NCBI RefSeq assembly: GCF_003732665.1 | Contig: NZ_MOBP01000013.1 | Location: forward strand, 186,001-250,000 | Source of the DNA: Pseudomonas frederiksbergensis | GTDB taxonomy: Bacteria > Pseudomonadota > Gammaproteobacteria > Pseudomonadales > Pseudomonadaceae | DNA: 64,000 bases | Direction: 5' to 3' | Shown: one piece after another, positions 44,991 to 53,572 of the stretch | Numbering within the stretch: position 1 is the first letter of the stretch | How the letters are laid out: every line of letters starts with the position of its first letter | Translations under genes and position numbers: made by a program | The notes under the pieces: generated by a model | The model's input: only the letters and a program-made list of their open reading frames with translations | The model's database searches: none | Told to the model about the DNA's origin: nothing

Positions 44991-46415
44991 TCAGGCCTTC
45001 AGCGGGACCAGACGCGGAGCAATCATGTTTTCCGGGCGCAGGATGTCGGCGAGCATTTCGTCGTCGAGCAAGCCTTCTTCGCGCACCAGTTCCAGCACGC
45101 CGCGGCCGCTTTCAAGGGCGATACGGGCGATGCGGGTGGCGTTTTCATAGCCGATGTACGGGTTCAGCGCGGTGACCAGGCCGATCGAATGCTCGACCAG
45201 TTCGCGGCAGCGCTCTTCGTTGGCGGTGATGCCGACGATGCAGTGCTCGCGCAGCATGTCCATGGCGCGTTGCAGCAGGCGGATCGAGTCGAAGATCTTG
45301 AACGCGATCAGCGGCTCCATCACGTTCAGTTGCAATTGGCCGCCTTCGGCCGCGATGGTCAGGGCCAGGTCGTTGCCGATGATCTGGAACGCCACCTGGT
45401 TAACCGCTTCCGGGATCACCGGGTTGACCTTGCCAGGCATGATCGAGCTGCCTGGCTGGCGCGCCGGCAGGTTGATTTCATTGATGCCGGTACGTGGGCC
45501 GCTGGACAGCAGACGCAGGTCGTTGCAGATCTTCGACAGCTTGACTGCGGTGCGCTTGAGCATGCCGGAGAACAGCACGAAGGCGCCCATGTCGGAGGTG
45601 GCTTCGATCAGGTCGGCTGCCGGAACCAGCGGTTGACCGCTGATCAGGGCCAGACGCTGCACGGCCAGGTGCTGGTAACGCGGGTCGGCGTTGATGCCGG
45701 TGCCGATCGCGGTGCCGCCCAGGTTTACTTCGGTCAGCAGTTCCGGGGCCAGCGTCTTCAGACGGGCCAGGTCTTCGCCCAGAGTAGTGGCGAAGGCACG
45801 GAATTCCTGGCCGAGGGTCATCGGCACGGCGTCTTGCAATTGGGTACGGCCCATTTTCAGGACGTGGGCGAATTCCTGGCCTTTTGCGGCGAACGCCTGG
45901 ATCAGGCTGTCGAGGCTGGCCAGCAGTGCGTCATGACCCAACAGCAGACCCAGGCGGATCGCGGTCGGGTAGGCGTCGTTGGTCGACTGCGCCATGTTCA
46001 CGTCGTTGTTCGGGTGCAGGTATTGGTATTCGCCCTTCTGGTGACCCATGGCCTCCAGCGCGATGTTGGCGATGACTTCGTTGGCATTCATGTTGGTCGA
46101 AGTGCCAGCGCCGCCCTGAATCATGTCTACCACGAACTCTTCGTGGAAATCGCCGCGGATCAGTCGTGCACAGGCTTCGCTGATGGCAGCGTGCTTGGCT
46201 TCGCTCAGATGACCCAGCTCGCGGTTGGCGTCAGCGGCGGCTTGTTTAACCATGGCCAGGCCGACAACCAGCTTCGGGTAATGCGAAATCGGAACGCCGG
46301 AGAGACGGAAGTTGTTCACCGCTCGCAGGGTCTGGATGCCGTAATACGCTTGAGCGGGTACTTCGAGTACGCCAAGCAGGTCTTTTTCTGTGCGGAATGA
46401 TGCAGCGGAGGACAT
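44991..46415 (-). CDS. aspA: aspartate ammonia-lyase
   Basis: 474 residues from the ATG at 46415; in-frame ATGs upstream add only non-conserved residues. Fumarase/aspartase superfamily: the signature GSSIMPGKVNP carries the catalytic Ser, GGAGTSTNMNANEVIAN and HPNNDVNMAQSTNDAYPTAIR form the active site. Converts aspartate to fumarate and ammonia in the cytosol. Divergent LysR gene 180 bases away is the likely regulator, as for PA5429/PA5428. Confidence 0.95.
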   Translation of the reverse strand: MSSAASFRTEKDLLGVLEVPAQAYYGIQTLRAVNNFRLSGVPISHYPKLVVGLAMVKQAAADANRELGHLSEAKHAAISEACARLIRGDFHEEFVVDMIQGGAGTSTNMNANEVIANIALEAMGHQKGEYQYLHPNNDVNMAQSTNDAYPTAIRLGLLLGHDALLASLDSLIQAFAAKGQEFAHVLKMGRTQLQDAVPMTLGQEFRAFATTLGEDLARLKTLAPELLTEVNLGGTAIGTGINADPRYQHLAVQRLALISGQPLVPAADLIEATSDMGAFVLFSGMLKRTAVKLSKICNDLRLLSSGPRTGINEINLPARQPGSSIMPGKVNPVIPEAVNQVAFQIIGNDLALTIAAEGGQLQLNVMEPLIAFKIFDSIRLLQRAMDMLREHCIVGITANEERCRELVEHSIGLVTALNPYIGYENATRIARIALESGRGVLELVREEGLLDDEMLADILRPENMIAPRLVPLKA

Positions 46416-46595
46416 GATAGAAATCATCTCGATATGGACCCGGTCTGTGCCGGAACGCTGCAAATGCTAGGCTTGTGAACAATTTTGGGCCAATGCTGTT
46501 AAGCGCTGGCCTATGCACATTCGGCATAATGCCCATGTGACGCCGCGTGTGCAGCGAGCGTGTGACCTAAATTGGTGCGTGTCCGGGAGGACGTG

Positions 46596-47504
46596 ATGAA
46601 TCTGGAAAGCAAATGGCTGGAGGACTTTAGTGCCCTGGCCGCCACCCGCAGCTTCTCCCAGGCTGCGGAACGCCGCTTCGTGACCCAGCCTGCGTTTAGC
46701 CGGCGAATCCGCAGCCTGGAAGCCGCGCTGGGGTTACAACTGGTCAACCGCTCACGCACGCCGGTGGAGCTGACGGCGGCGGGGCAGTTGTTCCTCGTGA
46801 CTGCGCGCACGGTGGTTGAACAACTGGGTGAGGTGCTGCGCCATCTGCATCACCTGGAAGGCGGGCAGGGCGAGGTGATGCAGGTGGCGGCCGCTCACTC
46901 GTTGGCGCTGGGATTCTTTCCGCGCTGGATCGCGCAGTTGCGTAACGAAGGCTTGAACATTGCCACGCGGCTGGTGGCCACCAACGTCGGCGATGCCGTG
47001 CATGCCTTGCGCGAGGGCGGTTGCGATCTGATGCTGGCGTTCTATGATCCGGACGCGGCGATGCAAATGGACCCGGAAATCTTTCCGTCCCTGCACCTCG
47101 GCCAGACTGAAATGCTGCCGGTCTGCGCGGCAGACGCCGAGGGCAAGCCACTGTTCGACCTGGAAGGCGAGGGCAGTGTGCCGTTGCTCGCCTACAGCGC
47201 CGGGGCGTTTCTTGGCCGTTCGGTGAACCTGCTGCTGCGCCAGCGCGCCCTGCGTTTTACGACTATCTATGAGACCGCGATGGCCGACAGCCTGAAAAGC
47301 ATGGCGCTGGAAGGATTGGGGATTGCCTGGGTGCCGCAACTGAGCGTGCGCGCCGAACTGGCTCGCGGTGAACTGGTGGTCTGTGGCGGCCCGCAGTGGC
47401 ATGTGCCGCTGGAGATTCGTTTGTATCGCTGCGCGTTGGTGCGCAAGGCGAATGTGCGATTACTCTGGCGCAAGCTCGAAGGTGGCGCCGCGCAAGGCAC
47501 CTGA
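46596..47504 (+). CDS. LysR-family regulator, divergent from aspA
   Basis: 302 residues; ATG at 46596 with GGAGGA at ideal spacing (a GTG at 46572 is also in frame). N-terminal winged helix (WLEDFSALAATRSFSQAAERRFVTQPAFSRRIRSLEAALGLQLV), then a LysR effector domain (VMQVAAAHSLALGFFPRWIAQL; GLGIAWVPQLSVRAEL). Likely controls aspartate use through the shared 180-base intergenic region. Confidence 0.9.
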   Translation: MNLESKWLEDFSALAATRSFSQAAERRFVTQPAFSRRIRSLEAALGLQLVNRSRTPVELTAAGQLFLVTARTVVEQLGEVLRHLHHLEGGQGEVMQVAAAHSLALGFFPRWIAQLRNEGLNIATRLVATNVGDAVHALREGGCDLMLAFYDPDAAMQMDPEIFPSLHLGQTEMLPVCAADAEGKPLFDLEGEGSVPLLAYSAGAFLGRSVNLLLRQRALRFTTIYETAMADSLKSMALEGLGIAWVPQLSVRAELARGELVVCGGPQWHVPLEIRLYRCALVRKANVRLLWRKLEGGAAQGT

Positions 47505-47517
47505 GCACACCGACTAA

Positions 47518-47610
47518 CCCTGGGAGCGGGCTTGCTCGCGAAGGCGGAGTGTCAGTCGACATTAATGTGCCTGACACACCGCCTTCGCGAGCAAGCCCGC
47601 TCCCACAGGG
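47518..47610. repeat. REP doublet, class A
   Basis: Mirrored units after the LysR gene. The spacer is nearly palindromic (GGAGTGTCAG ... CTGACACACC), making one long hairpin. Confidence 0.92.
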
Positions 47611-47710
47611 GATCGGTGTTGTTTTGACTGACTCGCAGGTCAATAAAACCGGCACTTTGCGCCGTATGACAGATGGTCGTTTCGGGGGCTGTTTATCTGC
47701 TTCATTGAGG

Positions 47711-47831
47711 TATACTGCGCGGCCTTCGGCCGGTTCGTCCGGCCATTTTTCGTACAATCAAGCCACGCAAATTTGCGTGGCTTGTTGTTTTTTGACGCGC
47801 CTGCGGGCGCCCAGAGAGAAGAGGCACGACG
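47711..47831 (+). promoter_or_regulatory. purE promoter and structured leader with internal terminator
   Basis: A TATACT -10 hexamer (47711-47716) is followed by a GGCC-rich hairpin (about 47721-47744), then a perfect 24-base palindrome AAGCCACGCAAA/TTTGCGTGGCTT (47760-47783) with a T-rich tail to 47794, and a small hairpin GCGCC-TGCG-GGCGC (47797-47810) just before the ribosome site. The T-tailed hairpin reads as an intrinsic terminator inside the purE leader, so attenuation, or release of a short RNA of about 75 bases, is possible. It is not a riboswitch I recognise. Confidence 0.5.
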
Positions 47832-48323
47832 ATGAGTGCACTGGTTGGCGTGATCATGGGCTCCAAGTCCGATTGGTCCACCCTTAGCCACACCGCCGAT
47901 ATGCTGGAAAAGCTCGGCATCCCTTACGAGGTGAAAGTGGTCTCTGCCCACCGCACCCCGGACCTGCTGTTCCAGTACGCCGAAGAGGCCGAGGCGCGTG
48001 GCATCGAGGTGATCATCGCCGGTGCCGGTGGCGCGGCCCACTTGCCAGGCATGTGTGCGGCCAAGACCCACTTGCCGGTACTGGGCGTTCCGGTGCAGTC
48101 GTCGATGTTGTCCGGCGTCGACTCCCTGCTGTCCATCGTGCAGATGCCCGCGGGCATTCCGGTTGCCACCCTGGCCATCGGCAAGGCAGGCGCGATCAAC
48201 GCAGCCTTGCTGTCGGCGAGTATCCTGGGCGCCAAGCACCCGCAGTTCCACGCGGTGCTGAAAACTTTCCGTGCTGAGCAGACAGACAGCGTCCTGGACA
48301 ATCCAGACCCACGCATCGCCTGA
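47832..48323 (+). CDS. purE: 5-(carboxyamino)imidazole ribonucleotide mutase PurE
   Basis: 163 residues. Class I PurE of purine synthesis, converting N5-CAIR to CAIR. The nucleotide-binding start VGVIMGSKSDWSTL, the VVSAHRTPD catalytic His loop and GAGGAAHLPGMCA are intact. Twelve bases before purK (11 between stop and start), so purEK is an operon behind the structured leader. Confidence 0.96.
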   Translation: MSALVGVIMGSKSDWSTLSHTADMLEKLGIPYEVKVVSAHRTPDLLFQYAEEAEARGIEVIIAGAGGAAHLPGMCAAKTHLPVLGVPVQSSMLSGVDSLLSIVQMPAGIPVATLAIGKAGAINAALLSASILGAKHPQFHAVLKTFRAEQTDSVLDNPDPRIA

Positions 48324-48334
48324 GGTTGTTGACG

Positions 48335-49417
48335 ATGAAGATCGGTGTAATCGGTGGCGGCCAGTTGGGCCGCATGTTGGCGCTGGCGGGCACTCCGCTG
48401 GGCATGAACTTCGCTTTCCTGGACCCGGCGCCGGATGCCTGTGCAGCCGCTTTGGGCGAGCATCTGCGGGCCGATTACGGCGATCAGGATCACCTGCGCC
48501 AACTGGCCGATGAAGTTGATCTGGTGACCTTCGAGTTCGAAAGCGTCCCGGCCGAAACCGTGGCCTTCCTGTCGCAGTTCGTCCCGGTCTATCCGAGCGC
48601 CGAAGCCCTGCGCATCGCTCGCGATCGCTGGTTCGAGAAAAGCATGTTCAAGGACCTGGGGATTCCCACCCCGGCGTTCGCCGACATCCAGTCGCAAGCT
48701 GATCTGGACGCTGCCGTGGCTTCGATCGGTCTGCCAGCCGTGTTGAAAACCCGCACGCTGGGTTACGACGGCAAGGGCCAGAAAGTCCTGCGTAAACCGG
48801 AAGACGTGGTCGGCACCTTCGCCGAACTCGGCAGCGTGGCCTGCCTGCTGGAAGGCTTCGTGCCGTTCACCGGCGAAGTCTCGTTGATCGCCGTGCGTGC
48901 TCGCGATGGTGAAACGAAGTTTTATCCACTGGTTCACAACACCCACGACAGCGGCATCCTCAAGCTGTCCGTGGCCAGCACCGATCACCCGCTGCAAGCC
49001 CTGGCGCAAGATTATTCCAGCCGTGTGCTCAAGCAACTGGAGTACGTCGGCGTGATGGCGTTCGAGTTCTTCGAAGTCGACGGCGGCCTCAAGGCCAACG
49101 AAATCGCCCCACGTGTGCATAACTCCGGGCACTGGACCACCGAAGGCGCCGAGTGCAGCCAGTTCGAAAACCACCTGCGGGCCGTTGCCGGTCTGCCGCT
49201 GGGTTCGACGGCCAAGATTGGCGAGAGCGCGATGCTCAACTTCATCGGCGTTGTTCCGCCGGTAGAGAAAGTGATCGCCATCGACGACTGCCATTTGCAC
49301 CACTACGGCAAGGCGTTCAAGGCTGGTCGCAAGGTCGGTCACGCCAACCTGCGCTGTGCAGATCGCGAGACCCTGGCGGCGCAGATCCTCAAGGTCGAAG
49401 CGTTGATCGCCGAATAG
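48335..49417 (+). CDS. purK: 5-(carboxyamino)imidazole ribonucleotide synthase PurK
   Basis: 360 residues. ATP-grasp enzyme that makes N5-CAIR from AIR, bicarbonate and ATP. Starts MKIGVIGGGQLGRMLALAG; ATP-binding TRTLGYDGKGQKVL and the ATP-grasp metal site GVMAFEFFEVDGGLKANEIAPRVHNSGHWT are present. ATG at 48335 fits the family start (a TTG 9 bases earlier is in frame). Confidence 0.95.
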   Translation: MKIGVIGGGQLGRMLALAGTPLGMNFAFLDPAPDACAAALGEHLRADYGDQDHLRQLADEVDLVTFEFESVPAETVAFLSQFVPVYPSAEALRIARDRWFEKSMFKDLGIPTPAFADIQSQADLDAAVASIGLPAVLKTRTLGYDGKGQKVLRKPEDVVGTFAELGSVACLLEGFVPFTGEVSLIAVRARDGETKFYPLVHNTHDSGILKLSVASTDHPLQALAQDYSSRVLKQLEYVGVMAFEFFEVDGGLKANEIAPRVHNSGHWTTEGAECSQFENHLRAVAGLPLGSTAKIGESAMLNFIGVVPPVEKVIAIDDCHLHHYGKAFKAGRKVGHANLRCADRETLAAQILKVEALIAE

Positions 49418-49469
49418 TTTCATCTGGCAGCGGCGGAACCTTCAGTGTCCGCCGTTCTCTGATGGCAGG

Positions 49470-49497
49470 ATGCCAAAGTCTGTCTAGGCTTTGGCAT
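49470..49497. promoter_or_regulatory. inverted repeat upstream of the GlsB/YeaQ-like gene
   Basis: ATGCCAAAG-N10-CTTTGGCAT, a perfect 9-base inverted repeat ending 27 bases before the ATG at 49524. No T-run follows, so an operator or mRNA hairpin is more likely than a terminator. Confidence 0.5.
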
Positions 49498-49523
49498 AGC
49501 CACTTCAATCAGAGGGAAATGCC

Positions 49524-49769
49524 ATGGGAATTATCGGAACCATCTTTATCGGCTTGATCGTCGGCCTGCTGGCGCGGTTCCTGAAACCGGGCGATGACAG
49601 CATGGGTTGGATCATGACCATCCTGCTCGGTATCGGCGGTTCGCTGGCAGCCACCTACGGCGGCCAGGCTCTGGGCATTTACCAGGCTGGCCAGGGCGCG
49701 GGCTTCATCGGTGCGCTGGTGGGTGCCGTTGTCTTGCTGGTGATCTACGGCCTGATCAAGCGCAACTGA
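49524..49769 (+). CDS. GlsB/YeaQ/YmgE family stress-response membrane protein
   Basis: 81 residues with three membrane helices (about 4-18, 27-47, 56-76) and glycine-rich helix packing (ILLGIGGSLAATYGGQALG; GAGFIGALVGAVVLLVIYG). Transglycosylase-associated protein family, inner membrane, linked to stress response. AGAGGGA precedes the ATG. Confidence 0.92.
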   Translation: MGIIGTIFIGLIVGLLARFLKPGDDSMGWIMTILLGIGGSLAATYGGQALGIYQAGQGAGFIGALVGAVVLLVIYGLIKRN

Positions 49770-49858
49770 TTCAAAGCGACAAAGTCCTCTCTGCTGCGCA
49801 GGCAGAGGGGGCTAGAATGCTCGCCATTCCACAGAACCTTCCTTTGCCGAGCACCTCC

Positions 49859-50395
49859 ATGCGCCGTCTTCTGCTGACTATCCTTTTATTGGGCTCGGGC
49901 CTTGCCCATGCCGGCGAGTTGCCGGAAACCGACTGGCTGGAGCTGATGCCCAAGTCGGACCAGAAAGCCCTCGAGGCCATGCCCGAAATCGACCACAACA
50001 CCCCCGAAGGCGATGGCACCTTTACTTCAAAGGGTGGCATGAAGCAGAGCAAGGGCTTGCCGGCGGTGATGTATTCGACCAAAACCGTGGCCTCGATGAA
50101 CGACAAGAACATCCGCATCGGCGGTTACCCGGTGCCGCTGGAGTCCGACGCCAAGGGCCGCAGCACGCTGTTTTTCCTGGTGCCATACCCGGGCGCCTGC
50201 ATCCACGTGCCGCCACCGCCGCCCAATCAGTTGGTGCTGGTGCGTTATCCGAAAGGGCTGAAACTGGACGATATCTACACACCGCTGTGGGTGACGGGCA
50301 CGCTGAAGATCGAGAAGGTCAACAACGACCTGGCTGATCCGGCGTATGCGCTGGATGCGGCGAAAGTGCGGGTGGTGAAAGAGTCGGATTTGTAA
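49859..50395 (+). CDS. DUF3299 domain-containing periplasmic protein
   Basis: 178 residues with signal peptide MRRLLLTILLLGSGLAHA. DUF3299 pattern: IRIGGYPVPLESDAKGRSTLFFLVPYPGACIHVPPPPPNQLVLVRY, which includes one Cys and two His (Cys-Ile-His-Val). Function unknown; the family is often near ABC exporters, but not here. An upstream ATG at 49817 with GAGGGG would add 14 residues before the signal peptide; I prefer 49859 for the cleaner signal. Confidence 0.85.
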   Translation: MRRLLLTILLLGSGLAHAGELPETDWLELMPKSDQKALEAMPEIDHNTPEGDGTFTSKGGMKQSKGLPAVMYSTKTVASMNDKNIRIGGYPVPLESDAKGRSTLFFLVPYPGACIHVPPPPPNQLVLVRYPKGLKLDDIYTPLWVTGTLKIEKVNNDLADPAYALDAAKVRVVKESDL

Positions 50396-50421
50396 GCGCC
50401 AGTAGGTCTGGCAAAGATCAA

Positions 50422-50513
50422 ATGTGGGAGCGGGCTTGCTCGCGAAAGCGGTGTGTCATTCAACTTTAATGTCGACTGACAAAATGCCTTCGCGAGCAAG
50501 CCCGCTCCCACAG
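50422..50513. repeat. REP doublet, class A
   Basis: Mirrored units between the convergent DUF3299 and mutarotase genes; the spacer again has ATGTCGACTGACA opposite TGTCATTCAACTTT. Confidence 0.92.
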
Positions 50514-50530
50514 TGGTTTTGCGGCGTGGT

Positions 50531-51430
50531 TTACAGGGATTTGCTACCGATGCTGACGCCAAGGGTGTGGCTCGCACCCGCCGCCAGGTTCACCACATCA
50601 TCCATCACATTCGCCGTTTCAATGCACAGCATGCGCTGCCAACCATCGTCGGCCATGTCGCTGAACGCCGCCGCCCGTTCGATCCACGGGTTCCAGATCA
50701 CCGCCGTGCGCGAGCCGCTGCTGGTCAGCTCGATGCGCCGTTCCCAGGCCGCGTCGACAATGCTTAGCTTCGCCGGGGTATTGAGGTAGATACGGTCTGT
50801 CTCGCCAGTAAAAGCCAGATTCCCGGCCTGCGTGGCGGTGCTCCAGTCCTGGGTCGTATCGATGTAGCTCAAGCCGTCCAGCCCTTCGACCTGCACGTTG
50901 CGCACATCGCTGACGGCGAAGTAGCTGTGCAGCGCCTGGCTGATGGACACGGTTTCGGCGCCACGGTTATGGCTGGTCAGGCTGATGTGCAGTTGGTCAT
51001 CCATACGAATGCTCAGCGTCAAATCCACCTGATGCGGCCAGCCCGGAAAACCACCTTCGGGGTAGGGCAGGAGGAATTCCACCTTCAGGCTTTCACCCTC
51101 AGCTTCGATGCCACCCAGTTCCCAATCCGTCGCCCGGACGAAACCATGGGCGGCGGCGGGTTCTTCGCTGACGCGCATGGCCTGGACGCTCTGCGGGTTG
51201 CGCGCAAAGTTGCCGAACCAGGGCCAGCACACCGGCACGCCGGCGCGGATGCTTTTGCCGGTCTTGAACACGGCCTCGTCGTTGAGCCAGATCAGCGGCG
51301 GTTGGCCAGCCAATTGGTAACTGAGGATGTGCGCGCCTTGCTGGGCCACCAGCAATTCGGCCTGACCGTGGCGGATGCGCCAGCAGTTCAGTTCATCCAG
51401 TTTGACGGCTTCAACGTTGGGCGTGCTCAT
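50531..51430 (-). CDS. D-hexose-6-phosphate mutarotase
   Basis: 299 residues from the ATG at 51430 (another ATG 15 bases upstream). Aldose-1-epimerase superfamily, YeaD type: GAHILSYQL, IRAGVPVCWPWFG, HGFVRATDWEL (catalytic His) and the Glu in NPWIERAAAFSDM. Interconverts anomers of glucose-6-phosphate. Confidence 0.92.
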   Translation of the reverse strand: MSTPNVEAVKLDELNCWRIRHGQAELLVAQQGAHILSYQLAGQPPLIWLNDEAVFKTGKSIRAGVPVCWPWFGNFARNPQSVQAMRVSEEPAAAHGFVRATDWELGGIEAEGESLKVEFLLPYPEGGFPGWPHQVDLTLSIRMDDQLHISLTSHNRGAETVSISQALHSYFAVSDVRNVQVEGLDGLSYIDTTQDWSTATQAGNLAFTGETDRIYLNTPAKLSIVDAAWERRIELTSSGSRTAVIWNPWIERAAAFSDMADDGWQRMLCIETANVMDDVVNLAAGASHTLGVSIGSKSL

Positions 51431-51488
51431 GGGGACAACTCTCAATCAGGATCAATGACTGCAATGGACCGCAAAACCTGCGCCGTGT

Positions 51489-51893
51489 TTAACGTGCGCG
51501 GGGCGGAACCGAACGGGTGCGACCGCTGCCGTCGATGGCGACGAACACGAACACCGCTTCAGTCACCTTACGCCATTCGCTGGACAGCGGATCGTCGCTC
51601 CAGACCTCGACCATCATCTGGATCGAGCTGCGGCCGATTTCCAGGGCCTGGGTATAGAAGGAGAGCTGCGCGCCCACTGCCACCGGCACCAGGAACGCCA
51701 TGCGGTCGATCGCAACGGTCGCCACGCGGCCACCGGCGACTTTGCTGGCCATTGCGGTGCCGGCCAAATCCATCTGCGCCACCAGCCAGCCGCCGAAAAT
51801 ATCGCCAAAGCCGTTGGTTTCACGTGGGAGTGCGGTGATTTGCAGGGCAAGGTCGCCTTGCGGGATTGGATCTTCTTGTTCGAGCTCTATCAT
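51489..51893 (-). CDS. acyl-CoA thioesterase, YciA type
   Basis: 134 residues. Hotdog fold with NGFGDIFGGWLVAQMDLAGTAMASKVAGGRVATVAIDRMAFLVPVAVGAQLSFYT, the YciA/BACH arrangement where the Asp follows the GGW. Hydrolyses acyl-CoA in the cytosol. Shorter than the paralogue at 3691-4173 and lacking its basic tail. Co-directional with the mutarotase gene, 58 bases away. Confidence 0.9.
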   Translation of the reverse strand: MIELEQEDPIPQGDLALQITALPRETNGFGDIFGGWLVAQMDLAGTAMASKVAGGRVATVAIDRMAFLVPVAVGAQLSFYTQALEIGRSSIQMMVEVWSDDPLSSEWRKVTEAVFVFVAIDGSGRTRSVPPRAR

Positions 51894-52258
51894 GCCGGGG
51901 GTGCCTCTGACCCGTGACTCTACGTTGGTCTTTCAGGTGAATAGCCGTCTCAGAAAAAACGATTCAGCCCCGAACATACTACGTTCGTCACGTTTTTCTT
52001 AAGGCGCCTAAAGGGAAACTCTGCGAAATCGCCTGTGAAACCTGGCAGGCGTTTTCGCACAGCAACCCCTTACAAGCAGGTGCAAGGTTGCGAGTATATC
52101 GGTCGGTAGACTCCGAGACGACCGTCCGGTTCTCATTTCGACCGTCAAATACGCACCTCTATGTGCTTTTTCGAACAATTTGCTATCGTGCCGGACCTGC
52201 CCAAGCCTCCGCCAGCGTTGTTGGGGTTGCAGATCCGACTATAAGAGAAGCCCTTGCC
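51894..52258. other. 365-base intergenic region with stem-loops
   Basis: No coding frame of note. It contains a hairpin CGAAC-N7-GTTCG (51971-51987) trailed by TCACGTTTTT, then a longer two-part stem (52022-52059): TGCGAAA pairing with TTTCGCA and, inside, GCCTG with CAGGC. Near 52099-52124 there is a CGGTCG / CGACCG repeat. This region is the leader of the MFS gene. Confidence 0.5.
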
Positions 52259-53557
52259 ATGACCACAGCGCCCTCGAGCACTGCGCAGCCAACGCAATCC
52301 GCACGTCCGTTGACCCGCAACGATTACAAGACTTTGTCGCTGTCCGCCCTGGGCGGCGCGCTGGAGTTTTACGACTTCATCATCTTTGTGTTTTTCGCCA
52401 CAGTGGTCGGCAAGCTGTTCTTCCCGGCCGACATGCCCGAGTGGCTGCGCCTGATGCAGACCTTTGGCATCTTCGCCGCCGGCTACCTTGCGCGGCCATT
52501 GGGCGGCATCGTCATGGCGCACTTCGGCGACCTGCTGGGACGCAAGAAGATGTTCACCCTGAGCATTTTCATGATGGCCGTGCCGACCCTGATCATGGGC
52601 CTGCTGCCAACGTATGCGCAGATCGGCATGTGGGCGCCGATCCTGTTGCTGCTGATGCGGGTGATCCAGGGCGCGGCGATTGGCGGTGAAGTGCCCGGCG
52701 CCTGGGTCTTCGTTTCCGAACACGTACCCCAGCGGCACATCGGCTACGCCTGCGGCACCCTGACCAGCGGTCTGACGGCGGGCATTTTGCTGGGCTCGTT
52801 GGTGGCCACGGCGATCAACAGCATTTATACCCCGGTGGAAGTGGCGGATTACGCCTGGCGCATTCCGTTCCTGCTCGGCGGTGTGTTCGGCCTGTTCTCG
52901 GTCTACCTGCGCCGCTGGCTGCACGAAACCCCGGTGTTCGCCGAACTGCAACTGCGCAAGGCCCTGGCCGAAGAAGTGCCGCTGCGCGCGGTGCTGCGTG
53001 ACCATCGCGGGGCGATCCTGATTTCCATGCTGCTGACCTGGCTGCTGTCCGCCGGCATCATCGTCGTTATCCTGATGACCCCGACCGTGCTGCAAACCGT
53101 TTACCACTTCTCGCCGACCACCGCGCTGCAGGCCAACAGCCTGGCCATCGTGTTCCTGAGCCTGGGTTGCGTGGCGTCCGGCGCGCTGGCTGACCGCTTC
53201 GGCGCCGGCCGGGTGTTCGTGTTCGGCAGTGCCGCGTTGCTGATCAGTTCGTGGACGTTCTATCACAGCCTGTTCAACCACCCGGACTGGTTGTTCCCGA
53301 TGTACGCCGTCACCGGCCTGCTCGTCGGCACCATCGGCGCCGTGCCGTATGTGATGGTCAAGGCCTTCCCGGCGGTGGTGCGCTTCAGCGGCCTGTCGTT
53401 CTCCTACAACCTGGCCTACGCGATCTTCGGCGGCTTGACCCCGATGATCGTGACGTTGCTGCTCAAGGAAAGCCCGATGGGGCCTGCCTACTATGTGGCG
53501 ATTATTTGCGGGGTGGGGATTCTGGTGGGTGCTTATCTTTGGAAGAAGGGGCGTTAA
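52259..53557 (+). CDS. MFS transporter, metabolite:H+ symporter (MHS) type
   Basis: 432 residues with twelve predicted membrane segments. MHS-family features: GGALEFYDFIIFVFFATVVGKLFFP at helix 1, RPLGGIVMAHFGDLLGRKKMF between helices 2 and 3, and RVIQGAAIGGEVPGAWVFVSEH. Family members (ProP, citrate or dicarboxylate carriers) take up organic acids or osmolytes; the substrate here is not known. The ATG at 52259 follows AGAGAAG; the open frame extends upstream but lacks membrane-protein character. Confidence 0.9.
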   Translation: MTTAPSSTAQPTQSARPLTRNDYKTLSLSALGGALEFYDFIIFVFFATVVGKLFFPADMPEWLRLMQTFGIFAAGYLARPLGGIVMAHFGDLLGRKKMFTLSIFMMAVPTLIMGLLPTYAQIGMWAPILLLLMRVIQGAAIGGEVPGAWVFVSEHVPQRHIGYACGTLTSGLTAGILLGSLVATAINSIYTPVEVADYAWRIPFLLGGVFGLFSVYLRRWLHETPVFAELQLRKALAEEVPLRAVLRDHRGAILISMLLTWLLSAGIIVVILMTPTVLQTVYHFSPTTALQANSLAIVFLSLGCVASGALADRFGAGRVFVFGSAALLISSWTFYHSLFNHPDWLFPMYAVTGLLVGTIGAVPYVMVKAFPAVVRFSGLSFSYNLAYAIFGGLTPMIVTLLLKESPMGPAYYVAIICGVGILVGAYLWKKGR

Positions 53558-53572
53558 GCGAAGCCTGCGATG

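Noticed and set aside
47711..47831. A known purine or PRPP riboswitch before purE
   Set aside because: I cannot find the conserved three-way junction or other core elements; only plain hairpins and a terminator are visible.
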